Below, in pieces: positions 51,348 through 59,052 of a DNA stretch of 64,000 bases. The position numbers and the translations under genes are program-made. Source of the DNA: Burkholderiales bacterium (GTDB taxonomy: Bacteria; Pseudomonadota; Gammaproteobacteria; Burkholderiales; Burkholderiaceae_C); assembly GCA_003963005.1 (NCBI GenBank), contig RXJW01000003.1:1-64000 (forward strand), written 5' to 3'. The notes beneath the pieces are model-generated. The model made no database searches. It was not told the DNA's origin and worked only from the letters and a program-made list of their open reading frames with translations. How positions within the stretch are numbered: position 1 is the first letter of the stretch; each line of letters starts with the position of its first letter.

Positions 51348-54300
51348 ATGATGGCTGATGAGCGGGAGCCAACTCCCGGTGATAACGGCGCCTCGATCGT
51401 CGAGCTGCTCACGCCGGAGGCCGATGCCGGCCGGAGTGTCCAGGTCGGAGAGGACCTTGCAGCGGCCCTGCGCCGCGCGCGCTATGTCCAGCCCCAGCAA
51501 GATGCGGTTGACGTTTCGTTCACGTCCCTTCTTCTTGCCCTCTCGCTTGGTGAGATGCGCATGGCCGTCTGGCTCCGCGACGCGTTGAACCGGGCGCAGG
51601 CGCTGCCGGAATTGCTGCGACGATTGAAGTCAGATGTTCTGCGCTACGAGGAAGCGTCGAAGGTAGATGCCGGCAGACTGCCCTTTCCGCGATCGTTCTC
51701 GGCTTCTGCCATCCGGGCGATCGAGTTGGGCGAGCAGGCCGCGCACCCTCGCCGGATCATTGAGCCTGCCGATGTACTTCTGGCGATGCTCTCGACCCAC
51801 GACTACCACGCTGAAGACTTCCGCGCGCTGGGTATCGACCGTCAAGCATGGGTGCGGGAACTGCAGGCAGTGCTGTCCGCGGCCGCGCAAACGGCGGGCC
51901 CGGTGGCGCCGAAACCGGTGCCTCCTGCGACGTCCGCGGCGACGGCCGAGGATCCGCTCACCCACCCCCGGCGCATGGAAGGGCACGTCTTCGCCACATT
52001 GCGGATTGCCGCCGCGCTGGCAGGTGACGAGCCGATCTCCCCCGTGCACCTGCTGACCGTCATCCGCGCGCGAGTGCAAGCCAAGTCCCCCGCATTCGAT
52101 CGGCTGCGCCAGCTGTTGCCGCCGGAGCCGAACGTGACGCTACCGGAAGGTGCCGAGTTGCAAGGGGCTACGTTCGCCCCCGCCCTGCGTGCGCAGCTGG
52201 AACGGGCACTGCGGCCGCTGCCGACTGATGGCCAGTCCCGCCTGATCTGGGGCCGCGATCTGGTGACGGCTGCATTGCTCTGCCCGGACGAGCTGGTGCA
52301 GCCCGCGGTACCCGGGGGCCTGGACGCCCTGGGGCGTGTACGCGATGCCTGGTACCGATTTGTGGTCGCCGACACGCTCAGCCGCCCACCGTCCGACTGG
52401 GCCGTCTGGTGGCAGGAGGCCGGCGTGCCACTGCCCGAACAGCCGCGGGCCGGCTATGCCGTGGAGACGGACGAGGGCGATGACCACCTCGGCATCGGCC
52501 CCGAAGCGTCGGCCTTCGCCCGGCTCATCCTCGACAAGGACGTGAAGCCGCCGCTGTCCATCGGCCTGCTGGGGGACTGGGGTTCAGGCAAGTCCTTCTT
52601 CATCGAGGAGATCAAGCGGCAGATCGGCGCGCTGCTGGAGGAGCAGCGGCCGGAGCTGCACGCCTCGGTCGTGCAGATCGAGTTCAACGCCTGGCATGCA
52701 TCAGACGCCAACCTGTGGGCGAGCCTGGTCACGAACATCTTCGACGAGATCTGGCGCACCGTCTCCGCCACGGACGAGAAGGTCACCCCCGCCGAAGCCC
52801 GGGCGCGGCTGAGCGAGCAGATCAAGCTCGCCCGCGGCGCGGTGCATGAAGCGCAGGCCGAGGTCGAGACCGGCCGCTTCGCGCTGGCCCAGGCCGAGGA
52901 GGAGTTTCAGCACAAGCAGGCGCTGCTGGCGCTCCAGCAGGCCGTCAGCACGCGGGTCGCGGCGCTGGCGCAGGCGGCCGGCTGGCACGCGCCGATCCAG
53001 ACGATCCACGACGTCGACCAGGCCGCGCGAGCGCTGCTGGGTTCGGGCCAGCGACTGCGCCAGACCGGCGCCGCGCTGCTGGAGCGACCGGCGCTGCGCA
53101 TCGGCCTGCCGGTGCTGGCCTGCCTCGGGCTGGCGGGGCTCGGCCTGGGCTGGCTGGATGACGCCGGGCTGAATGCCTGGCAGCAACGCGTGTCGCAGGT
53201 GCTGACGGCGGTGGCGGGCCTGGTCGGTTCGGTCATCGCGCCGCTGAAGCTCGCCAAGGCCAAGGTCGACACCCTGACCCGGACCCTGGCCCAGGTGCAG
53301 ACCGAGTTCGACGAACGCCTGGCCCGCCTGAAGGCGTCGGACGACCCGCGCAGCCACGCCGAGGCCCACTCGTTGGAGCGCGCCCGGCGAGAGGTGGAAA
53401 GCAGCGAGCAGCGCGTCAAGGTCGCGCGCGCGCACCTGGCCGAGCTGATGAACCAGCAGGTCGCCCTGGACCCGACCCACCGGCTGGGCAGCTTTCTGCA
53501 GGAGCGCGTGCAGAGCGGCCCCTACCGCGCGCAGCAGGGGATCATTTCGCTGGTGCACAAGGATTTCAGCGAGCTGTCCCAGTACATGAAGCGCCTGCGC
53601 GAGGCACCGGCGGACCCGCCGCCCGCGCCCGACGACCTGACGCCGGAGGGCGTCAAGCCGCGCGTGAAGATCAAGCCCATCGACCGCATCGTGCTGTACG
53701 TCGACGACCTCGACCGCTGCCGCCCGGCGCAGGTCGTGGCCATGCTGGAGGCGGTGCACCTGCTGCTGGCGCTGGACCTGTTCGTCGTCGTCGTGGCGGT
53801 GGACTCGCGCTGGCTCACGCGGGCGCTGGAAGTGCACTACAGCGAGCTGCTGGGCACACGGCCCGACGCCGAACGCGACGACTTGCGCGAGTCCACACCG
53901 CAGAACTACCTGGAGAAGATCTTCCAGATCACCTACGCGCTGGCGCCGATGCGTGCGACGCACCTGCGCGAGTATGTGGACACGCTCGCGGGCGACAAGC
54001 CGCCGCCCCAGGTCCCCGCGCCTGCGCCTTCCACCACATCAACACCCGCGCCCGTGCCGGCACCGACCACCGCGGCGGCGGGCGGCACGGCCCCAGCCGC
54101 CGCACCGACACCCACGGGCCCTGCCGACCCAGCCGAGCGCCCCGCCTCACCACCGCCGCCGGCCGGCGCGGCATCGCCCGCCACCATGCCCAAGCCGCCT
54201 CGCACGGCCCAGCCGATCACCATCGGCCCGGACGAGCGGGCGCTGATCGTCGCCCTCGCGCCACTGCTCGGCACGCCGCGGCTCACCAAGCGCCTCGTCA

Positions 54301-54716
54301 ACGTCTACCGCGTGATCAAGTCCAGCAAGTCGGGCGCGGACCTGGAGGCCTTCGAGAACGGCCGACGCGCCACCCCCTGCCTGGTGCTGCTGGCCATCCT
54401 GTTCGGCCGCCCGCTGATCGCCAACGCGCTGCTGCGCGGCATCCACGAAGGGTCCGCCCCGTTCGACGTGCGCGGCCGGCCGCTGCGCGAGGCCCTGGCC
54501 GACTGTGCCAACACACCGCACCAGCCGCCGCGCCAGCGACAGGCCTGGCAGGAGGCGGCCGACCTGCTGCAGGCGCTGGGCATCCACCGCACCATTGGCG
54601 ACTTCGCCGACGAGCCGGAGGAGGTGGCGCGCTACTCGCTGGCCTCGGGGCATGAGTGGCACACCTGGCGGCGCCCGAATCCGTCGGGGTCACGCGCGGC
54701 CGCGGCCACCCGCTGA
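51348..54716 (+). CDS. Membrane-anchored KAP-family P-loop NTPase
   Basis: 1122 residues. The N-terminal about 330 residues carry two or three Clp-N-like repeats (SAIRAIELGEQAAHPRRIIEPADVLLAML, FATLRIAAALAGDEPISPVHLLTVI). The KAP core begins with Walker A GDWGSGKS (about 409-416) and FNAWHASDANLWASLV. Between the Walker motifs there is a long insert with coiled coils and two membrane segments (about 584-605 and 617-635). Walker B is VLYVDDLDRC (about 781-790). A Pro/Ala/Thr linker (883-955) precedes the C-terminal helical part. KAP NTPases are associated with phage exclusion. The start at 51348 has GGAG eight bases upstream. It sits in a stretch of defence-like genes. Confidence 0.88.
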   Translation: MMADEREPTPGDNGASIVELLTPEADAGRSVQVGEDLAAALRRARYVQPQQDAVDVSFTSLLLALSLGEMRMAVWLRDALNRAQALPELLRRLKSDVLRYEEASKVDAGRLPFPRSFSASAIRAIELGEQAAHPRRIIEPADVLLAMLSTHDYHAEDFRALGIDRQAWVRELQAVLSAAAQTAGPVAPKPVPPATSAATAEDPLTHPRRMEGHVFATLRIAAALAGDEPISPVHLLTVIRARVQAKSPAFDRLRQLLPPEPNVTLPEGAELQGATFAPALRAQLERALRPLPTDGQSRLIWGRDLVTAALLCPDELVQPAVPGGLDALGRVRDAWYRFVVADTLSRPPSDWAVWWQEAGVPLPEQPRAGYAVETDEGDDHLGIGPEASAFARLILDKDVKPPLSIGLLGDWGSGKSFFIEEIKRQIGALLEEQRPELHASVVQIEFNAWHASDANLWASLVTNIFDEIWRTVSATDEKVTPAEARARLSEQIKLARGAVHEAQAEVETGRFALAQAEEEFQHKQALLALQQAVSTRVAALAQAAGWHAPIQTIHDVDQAARALLGSGQRLRQTGAALLERPALRIGLPVLACLGLAGLGLGWLDDAGLNAWQQRVSQVLTAVAGLVGSVIAPLKLAKAKVDTLTRTLAQVQTEFDERLARLKASDDPRSHAEAHSLERARREVESSEQRVKVARAHLAELMNQQVALDPTHRLGSFLQERVQSGPYRAQQGIISLVHKDFSELSQYMKRLREAPADPPPAPDDLTPEGVKPRVKIKPIDRIVLYVDDLDRCRPAQVVAMLEAVHLLLALDLFVVVVAVDSRWLTRALEVHYSELLGTRPDAERDDLRESTPQNYLEKIFQITYALAPMRATHLREYVDTLAGDKPPPQVPAPAPSTTSTPAPVPAPTTAAAGGTAPAAAPTPTGPADPAERPASPPPPAGAASPATMPKPPRTAQPITIGPDERALIVALAPLLGTPRLTKRLVNVYRVIKSSKSGADLEAFENGRRATPCLVLLAILFGRPLIANALLRGIHEGSAPFDVRGRPLREALADCANTPHQPPRQRQAWQEAADLLQALGIHRTIGDFADEPEEVARYSLASGHEWHTWRRPNPSGSRAAAATR

Positions 54717-54736
54717 CGGCACACACCCTGGCCCGC

Positions 54737-55390
54737 ATGACCGCCCCCACCGCCTGCACACGCGCTGACGCGATGCGTCTGGGCAACCTCGTGGTCTCGG
54801 CCTGGGCCGCCGCGCCGGCTGCCGAGCTCGCGCAGGCCTGGCTCGACACGGTCCTGGGGCGCCTGCTCGCCGACGACGCGCCGCTCTACCTGCTCGGCCA
54901 CCGACCGGGTGTCGTCGATCGCCTCCCCAGGCCGGCGCTCCCTGCAGATCTCCAGCGCTTGCTGGCGGCCCTGGCCGATGCCCCCGAGGCCGGTCCGCTG
55001 CACCGGGTGCCCTCCCAGGCCGGCGCTGACGTGCCCGCCCTCATCCGCCCGGGCGACCTGCACCTGCGCCGCACCGTGATCGACGACTCGACGGGTCTGG
55101 GCCGCATCGCATCGACCCACCTCGGGCGGCTCCTGTTCATCGTGCCCGCGGCGGCGGCACTGCGGGCGATCCAGTCGGCGCCGGTGCTGCCGCCGGTTCA
55201 GCGCAGCGTGAGCAGCCTCGTCAACGCCTGGGCGGGCTTGCGGCAGCCCGACGCCCGCTGGCTTCGCGCCATCCGGGCCTGGCCCGACGACCGCGTCGTG
55301 ATCACCTGGCAGGGCAAGGCGCTGTGCCTGCTGGCGGGTGAGGCGCAGGTCGGCGAGCTGCACCAGGCGTTGGCAGGCGCGGCGCCCTAG
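54737..55390 (+). CDS. Unknown partner of KAP NTPase
   Basis: 217 residues from an ATG at 54737, 20 bases after the KAP stop, same strand. I do not recognise a family. It is Ala/Leu/Arg-rich and mostly helical, with a Leu-rich beginning (LVVSAWAAAPAAELAQAWLDTVLGRLLADDAPLYLL), a beta-like patch (LLFIVPAAAALRAIQS) and no transmembrane prediction or catalytic motif visible. Its end overlaps the toxin gene stop by four bases tail-to-tail. Being coupled to the NTPase, it could be its effector or regulator. Confidence 0.6.
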   Translation: MTAPTACTRADAMRLGNLVVSAWAAAPAAELAQAWLDTVLGRLLADDAPLYLLGHRPGVVDRLPRPALPADLQRLLAALADAPEAGPLHRVPSQAGADVPALIRPGDLHLRRTVIDDSTGLGRIASTHLGRLLFIVPAAAALRAIQSAPVLPPVQRSVSSLVNAWAGLRQPDARWLRAIRAWPDDRVVITWQGKALCLLAGEAQVGELHQALAGAAP

Positions 55391-56256
55391 CCGCGCAATC
55401 CCAGTGCGCGCAGCCAAGCATCGACCTGACCAAAAGCATCCACCTGCCACTGGTCCGGCGATCGACTGTCGAGCACCTGGCTTTCTTCAACGAACTTGCG
55501 GACACAGGTAGGACCGAACCCGTCCTGCGAGTCGAACTTGCCAGCGATGCACTGATAGCCGGCAAGGCCGGCCTCGTGCTCCAGCAACGGTCGGCAGGCC
55601 TCGGCGAGGGCCTCGATGCCGTCGGGGTAGTTGCGGACGCAATAGTAGATGTCGTAGGCATCTTTCTGCTTGAACCGGCCCTCGATGGCATGCCCCTTCA
55701 TCGCCAGCAGCGCAGGGATGGAGCAGACGGCAATCTCGACCGTGTTGGTTCCGCCCCCGGGCATCGTCCCCGTGATCGCGACCAACTCATTGAACTGCAA
55801 CGCCAACTCAGCGCCGCTGGCTCGGATGACCGCAAAGTCGTCAATCAGCGGCGGCCTGTTCTTGACGATCACGGCATCCTTCGGCATCAGGAAGTCGACG
55901 ATGACGTCGATCGGCGGTCCACCGTCGATGGCCTCGATCTGGCGCACAAGCTGGAAGCTCCTGAGCTTCTCCCGCTGCTGATACCCGTGGCCCATCAATG
56001 ATCCGACGAGATCGGCGTACTCGCCATCGCCCAGGGCTTGCGCGTCGAGCCCGAGATCAATGTCCAGCGTGCCCACATGGTGCATGTCTTCGCTCTCGAG
56101 CAGCAGCCAAGGGACAGCACCGCCCACGACGGCGAACTTGCCCTTGTAGCTGCCAAGGATCTGACCGATTTCGATCAGCACCGCTTTGACAGCAGACGTC
56201 GTGCGCTCGTCGTAGTCTTTGGCGCTTTGCGGCTCGCCGGGGGTCATTTCTGCCAC
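55387..56256 (-). CDS. AbiEii-like nucleotidyltransferase toxin
   Basis: 289 residues. N-terminal nucleotidyltransferase signature: FAVVGGAVPWLLL and TLDIDLGLD (Gly-Gly motif at 45-46, DID at 65-67), then later IDVIVDFLMP with another acid. The family (AbiEii/AbiGii type, DUF1814) transfers nucleotides, in known cases to tRNA, and blocks growth during phage infection. The start overlaps the antitoxin end by 13 bases (56244-56256), typical of toxin-antitoxin pairs. Gene composition is visibly less GC-rich than neighbouring genes, suggesting acquisition by transfer. Confidence 0.8.
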   Translation of the reverse strand: MAEMTPGEPQSAKDYDERTTSAVKAVLIEIGQILGSYKGKFAVVGGAVPWLLLESEDMHHVGTLDIDLGLDAQALGDGEYADLVGSLMGHGYQQREKLRSFQLVRQIEAIDGGPPIDVIVDFLMPKDAVIVKNRPPLIDDFAVIRASGAELALQFNELVAITGTMPGGGTNTVEIAVCSIPALLAMKGHAIEGRFKQKDAYDIYYCVRNYPDGIEALAEACRPLLEHEAGLAGYQCIAGKFDSQDGFGPTCVRKFVEESQVLDSRSPDQWQVDAFGQVDAWLRALGLRG

Positions 56257-57323
56257 CGCAATCTTTCTTGCCGAAGATGTTCTGCCGCCTCACGGCCTCG
56301 GTCGCCGGAGGCGTACAGGTCCAGGTACGTTTGTACGGGGCTCGTGCAATGGATACCGTCCGTCGGTTCCACCGCATCATGGAAGAGGCCGAAATCGTCA
56401 AGCTCAGTGACGACAACGTTCTCGCCCCGAGTCGCGGTCGACAGCTTCAGGAGCTTGCGCATCCGGTCGACACCCTCCTGGTCCGCGTAGAAGTAGTGCG
56501 TTCCGGTGCGCGCATAGGGTGCGAGCCAGTTCGCTGCCGAGAACGACGAAAGGATTGCCACGCCATCCGAGGCCAGGGCAGTTCCACATTCGCGAAGCGC
56601 CGCCTCAAAGGCGCCGCCATGCAGTGTGGTGTAGAACGCTCGACGTTCACCAGCCGGCGGCACGTACGCTTCGCGCCAAGTGTCCAAGAGCTCGTCCGGA
56701 TCAGACAGGAACAGGCCGCCGTCGGACACTTCGGCCCACTTCCGGTCGAGCAGGCTGTTGCGCACGTTGCTGACGTGCCCGATGCTGACGAGCGACTCCC
56801 GGGCCAAATCGGCGACACGCCATTGCCGCGCAGGATCTCTGAGCATCGTTCGCATCACCTGGCCCGACTTGGGCTTGAAGAGCGAGCGAAGCTCACGCCG
56901 TTCCGCCGGCGGCTTCCCTGCGACCTCGCGCGAAAAGTAGAACCCGGGGAACTTGATGTGCGCGTTGCCTTCAAAGTCCAGGAAGCCGACGTTGCTCTCG
57001 GTGCACAGGGCGCGAGCGCTTTCCGAAAGGTAGGGTGCGACGACGATGGGAACGACGGATTCCTCATGCCCCTCGACATACCGCTGCAGCTGGAACAAAG
57101 CGGATTGGACGTGTCGAGGCTGACCGCTGGACTTGACCTCCGCCACGATGGTCCTTCTCTGGCCATTGAAGCTCAGGCGAACGATGAAGTCGATGGAGCT
57201 ATCCGGCTGATCTGGCGCCGCCTGGATCTCAAAAAGCTCGATTTCTGGCACGTCTGCGAGGACATGCCGCAGCGTCTCGACGGCCTGCCGCTCAACTTTC
57301 ACCGAATCCAGAGCTTTCAACAT
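56244..57323 (-). CDS. AbiEi-like antitoxin with PD-(D/E)xK-like N-terminus
   Basis: 359 residues. Residues 1-120 have a restriction-endonuclease-like pattern: an acidic residue at 45 in SSIDFIVRL and Glu62-Val-Lys64 in TIVAEVKSS, followed by a helix with Arg/Gln. The middle (about 150-210) is a winged helix (QWRVADLARESLVSIGHVSNVRNSLLDRKW), the DNA-binding part of AbiEi-like antitoxins. The C-terminal half (LHGGAFEAALRECGTALASDGVAILSSFSAANWLAPYARTG) matches the AbiEi effector region. It likely represses the operon and neutralises the adjacent nucleotidyltransferase. The nuclease-like fold may be a DNA-binding relic. Confidence 0.75.
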   Translation of the reverse strand: MLKALDSVKVERQAVETLRHVLADVPEIELFEIQAAPDQPDSSIDFIVRLSFNGQRRTIVAEVKSSGQPRHVQSALFQLQRYVEGHEESVVPIVVAPYLSESARALCTESNVGFLDFEGNAHIKFPGFYFSREVAGKPPAERRELRSLFKPKSGQVMRTMLRDPARQWRVADLARESLVSIGHVSNVRNSLLDRKWAEVSDGGLFLSDPDELLDTWREAYVPPAGERRAFYTTLHGGAFEAALRECGTALASDGVAILSSFSAANWLAPYARTGTHYFYADQEGVDRMRKLLKLSTATRGENVVVTELDDFGLFHDAVEPTDGIHCTSPVQTYLDLYASGDRGREAAEHLRQERLRWQK

Positions 57324-57331
57324 GCGTTGAA
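57316..57331. promoter_or_regulatory. 6-bp palindrome on the antitoxin start codon
   Basis: TTCAAC-ATGC-GTTGAA; the minus-strand ATG (57321-57323) lies inside it. It could regulate translation or be a second repressor site. Confidence 0.4.
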
Positions 57332-57340
57332 CATACCATA

Positions 57341-57371
57341 TTCAGTGAAATTCAGATGGACTTTCACTGAA
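57341..57371. promoter_or_regulatory. Operator of toxin-antitoxin operon
   Basis: Perfect 10-bp arms TTCAGTGAAA (57341-57350) and TTTCACTGAA (57362-57371), spacer 11, just upstream of the antitoxin start. A dimeric winged-helix antitoxin is expected to bind such a repeat and repress its own operon. A third partial site (GTGAAA) lies at 57409-57414. Confidence 0.7.
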
Positions 57372-57738
57372 AATCGGCGTTCAACAGGCGATGAAATCCA
57401 TCATTCGAGTGAAAAACCATGGCCACCAACACCGTGAGCGCGCAAGCTGCCAGCAAACGACATGCGTCCGACATGCCGCGCGGGCCTGACGGCGCGGGCA
57501 GGACAGCCTTGGTGCGCGTGACGTCCTCGCACCGACTCGGTTTCGGGCGCGGCGGCTGGCGGGCCTTCTTCCAGAGCCGTTTGAACGGCAGCCTCGATGA
57601 AGCTGGAATGCAGAATCGTTCCTCTCGTGGCAATCCTCAATTCTTCGACTGCCTCATGTAGCAGCGCCGCGTGGTCGGTCAAACGCGCAGGGACGGGCGC
57701 CCGGCCGGCCCCGGCACCGGGCTTGCGCAAACTGTCTA
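57372..57738. other. Stretch without a supported gene
   Basis: Between the toxin-antitoxin operator and the GntR gene. Plus- and minus-strand frames of 80 to 90 codons exist but lack family signals. The minus-strand frame ending at 57364 contains a short hydrophobic segment (CRLLAACALTVLVAMVF) from a Met at 57474 (36 residues); with no Shine-Dalgarno noted it is not called. Composition changes from less GC-rich to GC-rich at about 57420, a likely island boundary. Confidence 0.5.
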
Positions 57739-57762
57739 TGTGTACTATCGTACTAGTACACA
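57739..57762. promoter_or_regulatory. GntR operator
   Basis: Perfect 9-bp arms TGTGTACTA (57739-57747) and TAGTACACA (57754-57762), spacer 6, 13 bases upstream of the GntR ATG. The position overlaps the probable promoter, consistent with autorepression by the YtrA-type regulator. Confidence 0.75.
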
Positions 57763-57775
57763 TTGGCAGCCCAGC

Positions 57776-58171
57776 ATGGACCCCCAACACTTCGTCCAGA
57801 TCAACACCGGCTCCCCCGAGCCGATCTACCGCCAGCTCATCGAGCAGGTGAAGCGGCGGGTCGCGGCCGGGCAGTTGCAGGCCGGCGACGAGATCCCGTC
57901 GGTGCGTGAGCTCGCACAGGCCCTGGCCGTGCACCCCATGACCATCTCCAAGGCGTATTCGATGCTGGAGATGGAGGGCGTGCTGCTGCGCCGGCGCGGG
58001 CTGTCGATGGTGGTGGCCGAGCAGCACCAGGGCGCCCAGCCCTCGGCAGACCGCGCCGCGCTGCTGCGACCCACGCTGGAGAAGGCCGCTGCCGAGGCCC
58101 GCCAGCTCGACCTGCCTGACGAGCAGGCTGTGCAACTGTTCAAGACCATCCTCGAGGAGGCCCCGCGATGA
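57776..58171 (+). CDS. YtrA-type GntR transcriptional regulator
   Basis: 131 residues. GntR winged helix (PIYRQLIEQVKRRVAAGQLQAGDEIPSVRELAQALAVHPMTISKAYSMLEMEGVLLRRRG) plus a short C-terminal helix, as in the YtrA subfamily that regulates adjacent ABC transporters. The ATG at 57776 gives the standard N-terminus; the stop overlaps the next start by ATGA (58168-58171). The perfect palindrome at 57739-57762 is the expected site. Signals known for YtrA homologues are cell-envelope antibiotics; the ligand here is unknown. Confidence 0.9.
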   Translation: MDPQHFVQINTGSPEPIYRQLIEQVKRRVAAGQLQAGDEIPSVRELAQALAVHPMTISKAYSMLEMEGVLLRRRGLSMVVAEQHQGAQPSADRAALLRPTLEKAAAEARQLDLPDEQAVQLFKTILEEAPR

Positions 58172-59052
58172 GCCCGCATTTCCCACCCGCCGAAAGCCCC
58201 AGCGCCGCGCTCAGCGGCATCTCCCTGCGCTACCCCAAGGGCCCGGTCGTGCTCGACGGGCTGGACTGGCAGTTGCTGCCCGGCCAGGTGGTCGGGCTGC
58301 TCGGCCGCAACGGTGCGGGCAAGACGACGCTGCTGGAGACGCTGCTCGGCCTGCGCGCGCCGGACCAGGGTGTCGTGCAGGTCTTCGGCCAGCACGTGCA
58401 GCACCTGGACGACGCCGCCCGCGCGCGCATCGGCTACGTGCCTCAGCAAAGCGACCTGTTCGAGGCCTTCACGCCGGCGCAGCTGCTGGCGTATTTCCGC
58501 AGCTTCTACCCGCGCTGGAACGAGGCCAAGGTGGAGGGGCTCATGTCGCGCTGGGACATCGCCCGCGACAAGCCCATCCGCAAGCTCTCCGGCGGCCAGA
58601 AGCAGCGCCTGTCGATCATCCGGGCGCTGGCCCACGAGCCCGACCTGCTGGTGCTGGACGAGCCCGTGGCGAGCCTGGACCCGGCCGGCCGGCGCGACTT
58701 CCTGCGCGAGCTGGTGGGTGAGGTGCTGGACCGCGGCGCGACGGTGGTGTTCTCGACGCACATCCTGTCGGACCTGGAGCGCGTGGCCTTCAACATCGCC
58801 TTCCTGAGCCAGGGCCGCATCGCGCTGCAGGCGCCGCTGGACGAGCTGCTGGAGCAGGTGCGCGCCTTCACCGGCAGCGTCACCGAGATGGCCGCCCTGC
58901 TGACGCGGCTGGGCGCCGAGCCGCTCAAGCGCACGCCGCTGGAGGCCGGCCGCGAGCGCGTCCTCGCCCGCCTGCCCGCCGACACCGCCGTGCCGGCCGG
59001 CGTGGCCGCCGACCGGGTCAACCTCGACGACCTGTTCTCGGAGCTGACCTGA
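58168..59052 (+). CDS. ABC transporter ATP-binding protein
   Basis: 294 residues. Walker A GRNGAGKTT, Q-loop YVPQQSD, signature LSGGQKQRLS, Walker B LLVLDEPVASLDP, and H-loop FSTHILSD. The C-terminal about 60 residues form an extension. It belongs to the multidrug/YtrB-like class. It overlaps the GntR stop (ATGA) and the next gene start (TGATG at 59050-59054), an operon with regulator, ATPase and membrane protein. Confidence 0.93.
   Translation: MSPHFPPAESPSAALSGISLRYPKGPVVLDGLDWQLLPGQVVGLLGRNGAGKTTLLETLLGLRAPDQGVVQVFGQHVQHLDDAARARIGYVPQQSDLFEAFTPAQLLAYFRSFYPRWNEAKVEGLMSRWDIARDKPIRKLSGGQKQRLSIIRALAHEPDLLVLDEPVASLDPAGRRDFLRELVGEVLDRGATVVFSTHILSDLERVAFNIAFLSQGRIALQAPLDELLEQVRAFTGSVTEMAALLTRLGAEPLKRTPLEAGRERVLARLPADTAVPAGVAADRVNLDDLFSELT

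Noticed and set aside
57364-57474. A 36-codon minus-strand frame with a hydrophobic stretch
   Set aside because: Could be a small membrane peptide, but lacks a ribosome site and it abuts the operator; evidence too thin.
57419-57661. An 80-codon plus-strand frame between the toxin-antitoxin and GntR genes
   Set aside because: No ribosome site, no domain, and codon use unlike neighbours.
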